Below are positions 1 through 11,971 of a DNA stretch of 64,000 nucleotides, one piece after another; positions within the stretch are counted from its first letter, which is position 1, and each line of letters opens with the position of its first letter. The notes below the pieces were generated by a model. It was given only the letters and a program-made list of their open reading frames with translations. It did no database searches and was not told where the DNA came from. The DNA lies in contig CP137322.1 of NCBI GenBank assembly GCA_033182465.1, positions 2,232,001 to 2,296,000 on the forward strand, written 5' to 3'. Origin of the DNA: Sanghuangporus weigelae (Eukaryota > Basidiomycota > Agaricomycetes > Hymenochaetales > Hymenochaetaceae). Position numbers and translations under genes: made by a program.

Positions 1-515
1 GAGTTTTCTTTGACGAGAGATGCGAGAGTATGTATTCTTTCCAGTCATCATCAGTCTTTGCCTGTATGCATAAGCAAAGATCTTGGATTGTTTACCAGAT
101 CTAAGGCCCGCATCCCGGATGGATCTGTAGCAATCTTCATTATTTAGTGACAGAGCAACGTCTCCGGCTGTATTTCCCAAGTTATCCACTATGTAGACGC
201 AAAGTCAACATCAACATCAAACAGATAATAGATCCAGACAGACCTACCGGCATTCCATACCGCTCCCTTTCCAATAAGGTAGTCGACCAGCTCCTTATCC
301 TCTATGTAAGCTGCTGCATGTAATGCAGAGTTACCTTCATTGTCTTGATACCACAACGGTGCATCCTGATCAATGAGAGCTTTCACTTCCTCGAATGGTC
401 TTGCTTCAAATGTCTTTTCTATGAGAGTTTGACCAAGTTGTATGACTGCATCGACTTCTTCCTCTTCAGGTAGCTGCTCCGAGTCGATATCGAGCTCTAT
501 ATAGTTGGTGCTCAT
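1..515 (-). CDS. RMT2: Protein arginine N5-methyltransferase 2 (RMT2), N-terminal part, cut by window edge
   Basis: RMT2 methylates the delta nitrogen of arginine, in yeast on ribosomal protein L12; its N-terminus carries ankyrin-like repeats ahead of the methyltransferase domain. Exon 1 (515-248) reads from the ATG at 515 through an acidic start into an ankyrin unit with the motifs APLWYQD and LHAAAYIED and ends at GAVWNA. An intron (247-189, GTAGGT..ATAG) follows. Exon 2 resumes VDNLGNTAGDVALSLN and NEDCYRSIRDAGLRS, a stretch I recognise from fungal RMT2. The reading continues to base 1, so the catalytic domain lies outside the window. A TTG-led reading three codons upstream exists, but ATG 515 is the natural start. 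The name rests on the ankyrin region only. Confidence 0.82.
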
Positions 516-833
516 GGTAGTCAAATTTTAAGGATCGACACGTACCTGAGAACGACCTGTGCAAATTATATCCAGGCCACGTGAGACGTCAATTTCTTTG
601 TCGGAACCAAATGAACATGCGAGATAGTATGTTATTTTCATTCTGGAAAAAGCAGGTTTTCATGCAAGATTAGCAAATACATAAATAATGTAAGTAATGA
701 GTGTCTCTGCAAGATGAGGAGAGGGCGAAAAAGGGTATGAAAGAATGACAAAAAAAGAATAAGAAATAACGAGCACCGGTTTAAAACAAACATCCTTACT
801 TTATACTACAAGAGTCTATGCCCAAACCAAAAT
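516..833. other. Intergenic: RMT2 upstream region and GH79 3' flank
   Basis: This 318-base gap lies between the RMT2 start (transcribed leftward) and the GH79 stop codon. A CCACGTGAG E-box-like site sits near 576-584, about 65 bases upstream of the RMT2 ATG. I see no gene in it. Confidence 0.5.
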
Positions 834-3181
834 TCAAACGAACGCGCCATGAATAGCAAATGCAGCACCCAAGATCGTAAGTGCACCCGTGAAAATGGCG
901 GAAGCGAGCATAGCATTAGCACCCGCAGCATCATTCCCAGCACTACCGTAACTAGTCGAGCCCTGGAAGGACCATTTTCCACCTCCGCGACCATTTGAGG
1001 TCTCAAGAACAGCCTGATCTACGGTCGCCGTGTTTGCCGCTGCGGTCTATGGGACAAAATCGATTAAAATAACATCCGGATTTGGTTAAGCAATACTCAC
1101 GGCAACAGCGGTAGTTGCGAACGTTTGGGTTGTTTGGGGTGTGGATTCACTCAGGGCATCTGAATTAAGGAAGACGACAGCAATACCCGGAGCTGGAACC
1201 GGGACTGCGCAGACGTTATTCGTTTGGTCACACGCGTACGTGTAGATCATCTCATCTCCCTGCAAACGACCATCCGACTCAAATGGACCACCAAAGTGCT
1301 GCACGAACACGTTAGGTTATGAAAGTGGGTCCAACAAGCACAGATGCTTACCTGACCAGCCCACGTAATTCCAAACTTGTCTGCAGCGGAGCTAGCAAGT
1401 AGGTACTTAACTTGCACGCTTCCTGGTGTTGCACCGGGCGTCAGCGTTTGATTTCCGCCGACACTGATATACGCCGTGTAATTTGATGCACCTGAGGCAT
1501 CGGTCAGGTAATTAATAAGTACGACGCGTGCCGGGTTTCCATTCTCATAGACAACATAACCAGGTGTGTATTGGTTATTGTTGTTCATGTAAAGGTCCAC
1601 AACTTGAGCGGTACCCGTACGACCAAAGATCTCGGTAAGGGCAATCATTGGATAGAAAGTCGCTCCAATAGTCCACTCGCGGATATAGGACTGGTTGGAT
1701 GCTTGAGGGGTAAAAGCCTGGAAGGACGTCAGGACATGATTTTGTGTAGCGAACGCGTTCACGTACGTTGTAGTAAGTAGTCTGTCCACCGACGTGGTAC
1801 AATGCATGTGAGAAGTTGGTCATCGCCAAGTTTAACGAGTAATCTATCGTCCACATGGCTGCGGCAAAGGAGTCGCTCAGTCCAGAGAATCCACCGCATG
1901 ACGCAGTGTTCGTCTCGAACATCACGACTGGCTTACGAATCCCTTGTGCAATTGACGTCGTGTTGATATACAGGGTATTAAGACCCTGGACGTTATTGTG
2001 ATTGAGATACATGCCGCTCAAAAGGTTTTGAGGATCAATAACCGTGCCAGAAGTGTTACAGTTGTTGTTTGGATAACTGAAAGCGGGGGTTGGTGAGAAC
2101 TGACTGAGATAATACAGAGCGACAGTGCATACTGTTGGACGGAAATATATGCAAGATGGTCCGCATAATTAGTCAAGAAACCAGTATCCCATACTTGCTC
2201 TGGAGTCCAGCCAATTCCAGGCCCGCAGCATACACTCGGCGCGATAAACAGCGAGTTGTTCGTGATGCTAGAATCGTCAATGTAGGACTGAAGCACTTGG
2301 CCCCACTCCTGTTCATATTGCGTCGGACTGTAGTCTGACGGACGAATTTGATTGTTAAAGTAAAGGTCCGGTTCGTTCCCAAGCTGGAAACCTAGAAGGT
2401 GCTCGCCGAGAATCTGTTCGCCAAGTTCTCCCAGCAACAACCTTGGGTTCTGTGTGTCATTGAACGGCACACCAAGAAACCATTTTATAGGCAGCAACGT
2501 TGAGATGTTGGCCATGGCATACAAGATGTTAGGCGACACCAGCAGCGTGGGTGTGAAAGTCTTTCACATTGTCGTAAGCAAGGAATGACTACGACAATAC
2601 CGTCAATGCGTACCGTACTCGCGAATCCGTCCGCTTTCTCAATTGTCCGACCATCAGGTAAACCGTCCGGCAGAACAGTCGCCTTGTCTTGGGTGTTACC
2701 ACCAATTCGGATATAGAGCGTCCCGGCTCGTGAGGTAAGGGTAGACATCAGGTTAAGGAACACAGGGTTGAGGTGGTCACCATCAGTACCAACTGTAAAA
2801 TGCCAACGTCAGAGGAATTTAGTTTACATCGATCAGGATCGAGCAAGGTAGGTCTGCTTCTACTAAAATGAATGACGCACGAAGTTTATCAGCGACCGAC
2901 AACTCTATCGAAAATCCACCAAAATGACCAGGAATTCCAATAGAAAGACCGCCCATTCCGCCGCTATACAGCTGAACGGGAATTGACGTGTTCATTCCCT
3001 CTGCGGGAAATCCAGGCGGAGAAAGTACCCGCCCATCACATGGTACAGCGCCGATGCATGGTGTAACTAATGCGCCGCTTGCGTCCGTCGTCACCGTTCC
3101 GTAGATGGTAACATCTGCAACGGCACTCGTCGCAGCAAGCGCGAGGGCCACCGCCGCCGTCCGTAGTGTCCCAGATACCAT
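834..3181 (-). CDS. Secreted GPI-type glycoside hydrolase family 79 protein
   Basis: GH79 enzymes are beta-glucuronidases or heparanase-like glycosidases acting on cell-wall or extracellular glycans. The chosen ATG at 3181 starts a clear signal peptide (residues 1-21, ending near ATSAVA). Conserved stretches follow: GFSIELSVAD, LYIRIGGNTQDKA, the acid/base motif LGNEPD and the likely nucleophile in VMFETNTASCGGF. The later TPQASNQS and REWTIGATFYP segments also fit GH79. Several introns are visible, for example 1047-1100, the GTAAGC..GTGCAG intron near 1312-1351 and the GTACGT..CCAG intron near 1720-1769. The C-terminus is a small-residue patch followed by a hydrophobic tail ending HGAFV, which looks like a GPI-attachment signal. 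The exact substrate cannot be read from sequence. Confidence 0.85.
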
Positions 3182-3781
3182 GAAATCGCTAGACAGAGGG
3201 AACTCGGTGGGAAGAAGAAGAGAGGCGAAGCGAAACGTCAAGAGAGTGAAGAGAGAGAAAGAGGTCAAGGTCACGTGGTAGGCCCTTCTACGACGATTGG
3301 ATTTCTTTTTTTTTTTTTTTGCAGATTCCATGGAACATGCCTTTTATCTTATGCTATGTGCTGATGTGCCCATGCCATGCACTGGGATGTCCTGTGAAGG
3401 GACAGAGAAATATCCGCCAGAAGTGATCGTCACAAAGATCAAACAATATCTGTAATTCGGTGCTTTGTAATTTATAGCATCAACTTTTTCTATATTTTTA
3501 CCGGTTATCCAGAGTTTTGCTAGTCTCTCAGGAATTTATCCCCACAAACTGCGCTCTTTACATCTTTGATGCTGCTGACGATTCCGGTGATATCTGACGT
3601 GATACCAGATCTGGACGATTACACTTGTTTGGACGCGGATCGGGTATTTGCCGATCACACGCTACAAACTCTGACTCTCTGCTTGCTTCCTGCGCCGCTG
3701 TTGTATTCAGCCATCACGCAGTGCCCGACGCCTGATTCTCTTTCTTCACTTTCCCCTGCTTTTTCGTGCCATATTTCCATC
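3182..3781. other. Divergent intergenic region between GH79 and PWWP genes
   Basis: This 600-base region separates two divergently transcribed genes and must hold both promoters. A 14-15 base T run (about 3306-3320) is a poly(dA:dT) tract of the nucleosome-excluding kind on the GH79 side. Open frames here lack conserved domains. Confidence 0.5.
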
Positions 3782-5441
3782 ATGAGCAAGAAAGCTACTT
3801 CTAAGGAAAAGGATGAGATAGTCTATGAAGTAAGAGACGTCGTTCTCGCGAAGATACGCGGGTTTCCTGCTTGGCCGGCGCAGGTATGTCAAGTCCTGCT
3901 TTCCCTTGCGGATAAATAACAGTGCTAAACATCTGCCTCGATCTGTCATTCTCTTACTCAGGTTGTTGACCCGGAGAAAGTTCCCAAGGAAGTCACCAAG
4001 GAGCGACCAGCCGGCAAGAAAGCGACCTTCTATTGTGTTAGATTTTTCCCTGCAGGTGACCAGTGCGTCCTGGCTTTCTTGTATCCTTAAGTCATAAAAG
4101 CTGATTGCATTCCGGTCGCATCTTTCGCGACTCTCGGTCACTCAGTGCATGGGTCCCGCCCAAAGACTTATCGAAGTTGAAGAAGCATGAAATCGAGGCG
4201 TACATCAACGAGCCTCACAAGAAGAGTGGAGATCTGCTCAGTGGGTACCGCATCGCGTTGGATCCTTCTTCATGGGAGCGTGAGATGGAGAGCAAGCGCG
4301 AGGCGGCCGAAGAAGCCGAAGCTGATGAGGAAGTCGACGAGCTCGAGGGTGAGGAAGAGGCAGGCGACGAGGATGAGCCTGTAAAGACGAAAAAGAGGAA
4401 GCGCGACTCAGAGAGTGGGACGAAGTCCAAGCCCAAGTCGAAGAAGGACAAGGAGGGAGGAGAAACGTCATCAAAAAAGAAGAAGTCGTCAGAAAAGGTG
4501 GACAAGCCGGCGAAATCCAAGAAAAACGGCTCCAAATCAAAGGATGTGGTTGAATCTGAGGATGAGGGCGGGCATACCGACCAGATCGGTTCCAGGAAGA
4601 AGTCTTCTCCACCCCCGGCGAAGAAGTCCAAACGCGAAAAAGACGATGAGGGTGATGGTGTGTCGCATTTTTCGTATTTTCTTCGTTGACATTGCTCTCA
4701 CAACCGTCTCTGTACTCTTTACTGGTTTATCAGCAGATCTGGAGAACGACCAGACTGCTATCAAGGTGAAGGACCTCCGGCACAAGATCCAGCGTGCCTT
4801 TTTGGGCAAGACGCCGCCCAAATCCGAGGTTTGTTCTCTTATGGATGACTCAGTAGTGTTCATTCATTCATGCCATGCTTCAGGACATGCAAGGCCTCTC
4901 CGAGCTTTTCACACAGGTCGAGCAACTGAACGTCGAAATTAAATATCTTCAGGTTTGTGTTCCGCCCGTGTGAAAAATTCTTCCCTTTTCGAACGAACGA
5001 CGCGATAACCGCGTTTGGTCTTTTTTCTTGCTCGGCTGATCTTGCTGAACCATTTACTGACTGATTTGCGTGCAGTACTCCAAGATCGGGAAGGTTATGC
5101 GTCATATTTCTGCTTTGGACAAGGAGAAAGTACCCCGCGACGACGAATTCAGGTTCAAAGAGCGTGCTCAAGCATTAGTAAACAAATGGCACACGTATAT
5201 CAAGCCGAATGGGACTGCGGAATCTACTAAGGACAACGAAACTGCACCGCCTCCGAGTACTGCCAATGGTAACGTAGCACCCTCAGTCACATCCGATGCG
5301 CAGACGGTGGTTGTAACGAGCGGTGTTACTGAGGAGAAGAAACCTGATGAGAAGATCGAAGACCACCAACCTTCTGCTGGAGACACGACGATCGCGGACA
5401 GTGCTTTAGGCGATGTAACCATGTCGGAGGTCGCTGCCTGA
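3782..5441 (+). CDS. PWWP-domain chromatin protein with LEDGF/TFIIS-N-like C-terminal domain
   Basis: PWWP domains bind methylated histone H3 (often K36me) and DNA, so this is a nuclear chromatin reader. The ATG at 3782 starts MSKKATSKEKDE. The PWWP core follows (VLAKIRGFPAWPAQVVD, then FYCVRFFPAGD and AWVPP), split by introns starting near 3882 and 4051. The middle is a long low-complexity acidic and lysine-rich stretch with many basic clusters suited to nuclear import. The C-terminal part has a helical domain (KVKDLRHKIQRAFL, then QYSKIGKVMRHISAL and RFKERAQALVNKWH) typical of the LEDGF/TFIIS N-terminal fold in fungal PWWP proteins. A Thr/Ser/Pro-rich tail ends at TMSEVAA. The overall plan resembles HDGF/LEDGF proteins; the exact orthologue is not certain. 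Confidence 0.82.
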
Positions 5442-5747
5442 GGTGGGAGGACTTGATTAGAATGGTGCTGTTGACGCAATTGCTTCACTCAATGTATGAT
5501 ACCGCTTCTGGTTGAAATTTCTTTCTTCCCTTTGTTAGTCTTTTCTCGCTCGTTTATCTTTTTGAAGAGTCAGATCGTTCCGTTCCCGTATAATTTCTTT
5601 CCGGTTCTTCATTCTTTGTCATATTTCCGAAAATGTTCCATCCACTACCTGTCCTCTTTTGAGACGTTGTCGTGAATACATCAATATTTACGAATGAAGT
5701 ATAATAAATAAATAAAGGTTATGCATTTGATGAGTGGGAAAAAAATC

Positions 5748-5851
5748 GACGCCGGCAGGATTCGAACCTGCGCCCTCGTAGAGGAAGAGATAATTCAGTC
5801 AGGTTCCTAACACATTCGAATCTCTCGCGTTAACCACTCCGCCACAGCGCC
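5748..5851 (-). tRNA. tRNA-Ser(CGA) with a 23-nt intron
   Basis: Read on the minus strand, the acceptor stem GGCGCTG pairs with CGGCGTC (one G-U and one U-G pair). The D arm GCG-GAGTGGTTAA-CGC carries the A box. The anticodon arm is AGAGA-TTCGAA|A-TCTCT with anticodon CGA. The long variable arm CCTC-TAC-GAGG is the class II feature of tRNA-Ser, and the T arm GCAGG-TTCGAAT-CCTGC holds the B box. A 23-nt intron (5792-5814) sits one base 3' of the anticodon, the canonical place for nuclear tRNA introns. The mature length is 81 nt before CCA addition. Confidence 0.95.
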
Positions 5852-6320
5852 TGAATTTCTAACTAGCTCTAAACTGCCATGACCGTGCAACATCAAAACC
5901 ATCATCAAAAAGAAAATATTGTATTTTCTTCACTCATATCTCAGAAAATTGTATCCTTATCCTTCACACAAAATTTTAAATTACACAAAATCCAATTTTA
6001 TTCCTCTTTAATGTTCTATTCTACAGTATCATTTCCTGATAACTCTCAACTGCCAATGTGCAGCATCCCTGAGGAAAATCGGGAAAGTTTTACGTAGGTA
6101 TTCCCAAAAATTGCTGAAAGCCGAAGCTAACAGACGAGTTCGGATGTGTAATTTGCAATCAGCAAAAGACTGTGCCTCGGTAAAAACCTCACTGGCGACA
6201 GTACATGCCCGAGCACAAGAGATGGGGAACGAAAAAAGTGAGGTACGCGCCTTATGTAGTCGGACGAGTTGGTGCGCACGGACCAGGTGCTGTGAATGGA
6301 AGTTTCGTGCACGTGCCGCA
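5852..6320. other. Intergenic, partly AT-rich
   Basis: Bases 5880-6060 are strikingly AT-rich beside the tRNA gene. No open frame here shows a conserved domain. It is probably tRNA flank plus the distal promoter of the APC8 gene. Confidence 0.4.
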
Positions 6321-6325
6321 CATGT

Positions 6326-6368
6326 ACGCGTGAGATGAACTTTGGACGCGACTTCGTCCACGACGCGT
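6326..6368 (+). promoter_or_regulatory. Two MCB-type ACGCGT boxes upstream of APC8
   Basis: ACGCGT occurs at 6326-6331 and 6363-6368, about 56 and 19 bases before the APC8 ATG at 6387. This hexamer is the MluI cell-cycle box bound by MBF in fungi. An APC/C subunit is a plausible target. The role is inferred from motif and position only. Confidence 0.4.
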
Positions 6369-6386
6369 CTCGACTTCGACGCGAAC

Positions 6387-8822
6387 ATGGAATTCGTTCC
6401 GCACCTTCGTAAAGCAGTCAAGGATTGCTCAGATAGAGGGCTCTATTTCGCAGCAAAATGGTGCGTCTGGAGAGCCCAGTGTCACAAATACGATTGATTT
6501 CCTGACATTTATTCACGAAGGGCCTCAGAACTATTACTCTCCGTCCCGGCAGATCGTCGCAAAGCAAAGTCGCCGCAGGCACCAAGCGCCGTCTCGATGT
6601 TAAGTGAAGCCGAAGCTTCGGAAGCAGACCTTGAAGAAGAAGAGCAAGATATCCTTGCTGGAGCTCGATCTCTTGCCGAGGCAAAAGAATACATGCGCGC
6701 ATCGAAGTTGTTGCAGGATTGCAAGAGCTCTCGTGGAAGGTTCATGAAATGGTATTTTGATTTCTTGGTATGTCGAAACATGATGTACCGGTGCTTGCTC
6801 TGATGAAACCACAAGGCAGAGGAGAAGAAAGCATTGAGAGACTGGCATAATCTTGATTGTGAGCATAGTATTTTCGTTCTTTCGCTTCCTACTAATTCAC
6901 TCAAAGATTCATTATCACAGAATGGTGAATCAAATTCTAGTTCCAACCATACGTCAATCTCATGTTCGACGATCTAGTGAAGTCATCACTTGTACCTCAA
7001 CAACCTCTGGCACCGGTCAACAACCACATACAGGAGCTACTAGAAATGGTCGCAGATGAGACGGATCCGTGGCTTCTATTCCTGTATGTCACATTGACGA
7101 CTGTATGGATATGTGTCTTAACATATTAGTCTTGCATAGCAAAGCTCTATTCCTGAAGCGATTATCTCGGAGGGAAGAGGCAGTCGAAGCTGCAATATTA
7201 TCTATCACAGGTTATCCTTGGAATTGGTCAACGTGGCTGCTTTTGGCGAGTTGTATGGGCGATCGAGACGAGGTGAGTATGGCTCATGAATCTCATTGGA
7301 ACGCCATAAACTGAAGGTTTGTAGCTCGGTGCCATCCTTCCACTCATCGAGTTACCATCAGATTACCCGCTTATCGAGTTCTTCAAAATAAAAGTCATTG
7401 TCGACCTCCATGCCCCGGTCGACGAGGACCTTGTGATGGTCGACCGCTTCTTAAAGCCCGAGTTTTTTCCCGAAAGCGCTTGGTTGATGGGCTTGCGTGC
7501 CGCCATGCTATATCATCTCCACGGTATGCTATGTTTCTTCAAGACATGACGTCCGCTCATATTTGTTCCTACGTTTATGCAGAGTTTCATCGAGCTGAGG
7601 CTCAATTTGATGCCATTAGGAAGATCGATCCCATGCGGATCGACGACATCGACATCCTCTCTAATATCCTGTATGTCGCGGAGAACAAGGTCAAACTATC
7701 AAAGCTTGCGCACTATTACCTCGGCGTTGACAAGGATCGACCGGAAGTGTGCTGTATGGTCGGGAATCACTACTCGCTACGCCAAGAACCGGAACGCGCT
7801 ATTCAATACTTCCGGCGCGCGACAGAGCTTGATCAATCGTACCTGCCAGCCTGGACTTTGATGGGCCATGAGTATGTCGAGATTAAGAACTCACACGCTG
7901 CTATTGAGTCGTACCGAAGAGCAATTGGTGCGAATTTCTGAAGTCTCTCTTCTGCCTGAGCGCATACTGACCATAGAACTAGACGTCAACCGAAAAGACT
8001 ACAGAGCGTGGTACGGTCTTGGACAAGCATACGAACTGCTCAATATGCATCAGTATTCTTTGCATTATTACCAACGTGCAACTGCACTACGGTTCGTTAC
8101 TTGGTAACTCTACAAGAAAGATCTAATCTAATTGATGTTACTAGTCCATACGATGTACGGATATGGCAAGCCCAGGGTATGTGCTACGAAGAAATGGGAA
8201 GGTGCGCTTTCATTTTGCATTCCCGAACGATGCGGGTTTTCACCTTTCACGCAACGCAGACCGCGAGAAGCAATCGAGTGCCACAAACGCGCATTACTCG
8301 GTGCCGACTCGAACGATACGCCCTTATGCTTAAGGCTGGCTAAACTCTACGACGAGATTGAGGATTACCGCTCTGCGGCTGCCTACCATCAACGAATTAT
8401 CGATACCTCCATGTGTAAGCTACTCTTACCTCACTGACATCGTGGCTTTACTTTATCCTTGGTGCTATGCAGACGAGAACAGACCAACGCACCAATTCGC
8501 TCGGTCGCTCATGTACGTCGCGCGCTTCCACCTCGATCGCGGTGGTGGGGACCTCGTGCGAGCTCAGCAATACGCCGAACGCGTCGCGCAGAGTAACTCC
8601 GAAGAGGTGACTTTTGCGAATGAATTGCTAAGGCGCATACAGCAGCATCTTGCTCCGAGTGCAGGGTCGAATCCCGAGACGGCCGGTGCGACGGCCAGGA
8701 CAACTCAGGAGGGTTCGTCGTCGTCAAAGAGCACTTTGGATGCGCTTGTTACTGCTGCCGAGTTTATTCGAGCGAACCCTGAATCTGCTGGTGCTATATT
8801 AGCGGTGCCTCCAGGTTCATAG
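6387..8822 (+). CDS. CDC23: Anaphase-promoting complex subunit 8 (Cdc23), TPR protein
   Basis: APC8/Cdc23 is a TPR scaffold subunit of the APC/C ubiquitin ligase that drives anaphase and mitotic exit. Exon 1 (ATG 6387) encodes [20 protein letters not shown] and ends in FAAKW, the conserved N-terminus; an intron from 6459 to about 6521 joins it to [14 protein letters not shown]. After an acidic linker come [43 protein letters not shown] and [22 protein letters not shown] array follows ([80 protein letters not shown] and more). The Ser/Gln-rich C-tail ends at ILAVPPGS. There are about eight small introns; the one after HNLD (donor near 6857) has several possible acceptors, and I favour the one just before 6975. 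Identification is strong. Confidence 0.9.
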
Positions 8823-9255
8823 CCCTCTCTGCTTCTTTGTTTCGTGATTTGCATTCGCGTCATCATTGACGAATGTTATCTTGTACTGTATAGTGAGTGC
8901 CAAGTACATATCAAATTCCAAGTACTGCTTACGTCCTCATTGTGAAAAAGCAGGCTTTCCTACTTACCTATGATACACGATACAAACATCATATATATAC
9001 TTGCAAAGTTGAACGGGAAAGCACGATATTAGATCGACGAGAACGAAACGAGAAGACGAAGAAACAATGTAACACTAATCATGTATCTTGACAAGAATCG
9101 TAACAAGGTGTCGTAATGTCGTGGCAATTACACAAAACGAAGTATAACTTAAGACTCGGTTGACCAAAAAACTTTCGTAACAAGTCCCGTGATGGACAAA
9201 AACAAACAGGATGAAATCGAATAGGAGAAGTATCAGACAAAGGGGAGGCGATTCA
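8823..9255. other. Convergent 3' flank of APC8 and NIPA genes
   Basis: This 433-base gap lies between two convergent stop codons. It is AT-rich toward 8940-9080 and likely holds both 3' UTRs. No gene is seen. Confidence 0.5.
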
Positions 9256-11556
9256 TCAAGGAGGAGACGAAGGTGAAGGCAGCTCATCCTTCTCTTGCAG
9301 CTCATTCTTCTCTACGATCGTCTCTGGCTGCGAAGTATGCGACTGTCCCCTCGAGAGGAACCCAGGAAGATGGATCGACGGAGTCGGGAGGTGTAAGCTC
9401 AATATTGAAGAATACTTTCGGGTCGTCAAGGCAGGAGGAGGTGTAGCTGGTAATGGTAATGGCAGTGGCATCGGTATCGACATGTGGCCTGCTGTATCAT
9501 TACTCCGTATTGAGGATGACCTGTCTCTCCCGCTACCGATGGAAGCGTATTCCTGGAAATGGACGCTTGGAGCCTTTTTGGAGTCGGAGGTAATTGAAGG
9601 TGTCGTCCCGGACGGAGAAGCGACAATCTGCTCGTTCGAGAGCACTCTCGTCCGGTTTTGTGAATGAGTGTGGATGTTATCCAAGGACAGCTTTTCAAGA
9701 TCCCCACTTGGGAAGGGTAACCCGTCAACGTGGGGCCATCGTCCCTTCTGCATCCCCTCTTCCTCCCTCCTTTCCGTCGACATAGGCACAGCCTGCGTGA
9801 ACGTCGACCCTTCCTCCTCCCCCTCCTGCGCCCGCTTGTCGTTCAGCTCTTCCCTCCAAAGCGCATGCAACTGCCTCGCATGGAGACTATCCATACCCTC
9901 CGAATGAGCCGACTCGCCACTCTGAATACTCGGGCGCGTGAAGCGCGGGTTCGGCGCTGACGCGGTCGTATCCAAGCTGCTCCGCCCCTTGAACCGGCTC
10001 TTTATAGTCGCCCGTCTCCGCGCACACACAACAGTCCCACTCAGCGCGCTAAACCGGCCCGCAAGGGCATCCATACCCGGCTCCTCGGTCGCCTCCAGCA
10101 ATTTCTCCTCATCCATGTCACCACCCTCTCCTCCCGAGCCGGGAGGCTTCACTTCCTCCCTCGCAGCTTGTAGCAGTATAGTCGTCTTCCGATCCACCTT
10201 CGTCAGATGCCGGGGGTCTATCTTCGACATCTGGAGGATGAATATCCCCGAGCAGATGACGAGGAACGCGAGCGCGATGGTTATTATCGCTGATGCGGAG
10301 GCTTTGAGCCCTTGATAGAGGATGACGGAGGTGACGAGCGTGAAGAATGTGAATAATACATAGTACGTTGGTGTGACTTTAGGAAATCCTTGAGTCAGTG
10401 AGGATTGTAGATGAAGTCATAGCAGGCGTACCCATTGCTAGAAATGGACGACTAATCAGTCTATGTTGACTTGCTCGTTTCTTGGATCCGACTTACCAGT
10501 ATTGAAAATAGCCAGAGCAACATTCAAGTAGTATATCTCTGTCACTGTCCAAGCGTCAAACCAAGAATAGACGTGTGAGTATAAGCGTTCTCTTACATAG
10601 AGTGCAGATAACAAAAAACAGGAGGAAATAAATAAACCAGTTCTTGAACTGAAAAAGTCGTAAAGTCAGCAAAGAACCGCAGAGTTCTAAAAGGAAGAAT
10701 TTTACCTGGTTCTGTCCTCTAATACTCGTCAAAATACAAGCGCCCAACCCTTGCGTGCAACTGACGCTGATGCCACCAATAAGCGAGCAGACAAGGATAT
10801 ACCAAATCATACTCTTCTTCCCATACTTGGGTGCGACGAAGAAAATAATCACCAACGAAGCCACAATACACACGCTGCCATACGAGAGGAACCCAGGCGC
10901 CAGAAACAATTTCTTAAATTCTGCTATAGTCGATACGGATTGCTCCTCGGGTCCGTTCAGCGCGATGATGATCGCGCCGAGTATGCACTGAAAGCAGCCG
11001 ATCCAGCCGAATAGTGTGAGTTTTTCTTTGAGGATGAGGTGTGAGAGGATGGCAGATATCACGACGGAGAGCGCGCCCAAGGGGGTCTTTGTGCGGGTGA
11101 GGAAAAAGACATGTACAATGGTGGGGTGAAACGTACTACTACGATGGCTTCGACGAAGGCGTATGCTTTTGAGGGAGAATTAATGGGTGGACAACTGAGA
11201 AATGTCGGGCAACGTACCTCCGAAATTGCATAGTTCACCACAAATCATCACTACCTCAACAGTTCAGAGAGGTTCGTAACACCACCAAAAGAACTCACTC
11301 GTCATCCCAGTCCACCACATCGGCTGCATCGTATTTTCAACTCAACCAGCAGTACACCAATCTACACAAAAGCTCCACTCACCGATTTGAGATACGCAAC
11401 ACCCTCACCGGCCGTATGTCCCGCCTGGGACTTGAGCAGACCCTTTTTCTTAAAAACGAAGGACGTGCCGATGAGCACGCCGGAGCCAACAGCAAGGAGG
11501 ATGCCAACGGTGCGGTACTGGCTAGGCGACGACGAGCCCGACTCCGCGCCCGACAT
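9256..11556 (-). CDS. NIPA-family magnesium transporter, copy 1
   Basis: NIPA (DUF803) proteins are multi-pass membrane proteins linked to Mg2+ transport in the plasma membrane and endosomes. The ATG at 11556 opens MSGAESGSSSPSQYRTVGI, followed by a first membrane segment and the family signature [13 protein letters not shown]. Later conserved pieces are [111 protein letters not shown] and LQMSKIDP. A cytosolic tail of about 300 mostly disordered residues ends at SPSSPP. The gene has many small introns, including ones that isolate a 6-nt exon at 10432-10437. A paralogue lies at 29419-32115. Confidence 0.9.
10432..10437 (-). other. 6-nt micro-exon of NIPA copy 1
   Basis: On the minus strand, CAATGG is bounded by ...TTTCTAG on its 5' side and GTACGC on its 3' side. 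Joined as ACT G|CA ATG G|TC ACA it gives T-A-M-V-T, the expected FNTAMVTPTYY. Skipping it keeps the frame but deletes two residues in the membrane core. Confidence 0.75.
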
Positions 11557-11971
11557 GATTTTCTCTTCGTTATTCGCTACTACAAGCCAGAGAGCCCCTG
11601 AGGCGGACGGAAGTACGAGTCCGCGATAAGAGAAGAAGCAGCACGGTCGTTGTGGGAGAGAGAAAGCTGTTCTGATTCTGACGAGGCAATTATTACGGCC
11701 GCTCCAAACTTTACTCCTCCCCTTCCCGCTAAAAATAGCCGACTTGCCGCTTTTAGTTTTTAGTTTAAGCACTCGTGGGAAACTTGGCGAAACTTTATAC
11801 CGTGCACGTGATATGCGTCATGCTCAGCCAATGGCGGCCTAGTTACATGATGCGAGAGAAACTGCTTAAGGCTGGCTTGGGTTATCTTTCTTTACCCCTT
11901 TCACCGATACCACCACGTACGCGTACAGGTATTTCGCTGCTCGTGCTCCTAGATTTCTGTTCGCAAGAAAT
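11557..11971. promoter_or_regulatory. Divergent promoter region, NIPA copy 1 / glyoxalase I
   Basis: The 415 bases between two divergent start codons contain a CACGTGATATGCGTCAT stretch near 11807-11823 and a CCAAT box near 11829-11833. Both kinds of site fit stress-responsive fungal promoters, but their use here is inferred. Confidence 0.4.

Noticed and set aside
4215-4631. Long minus-strand Ser/Phe-rich open frame
   Set aside because: It is the antisense reading of the Lys/Glu-rich linker of the PWWP protein, where codon bias keeps the opposite strand open.
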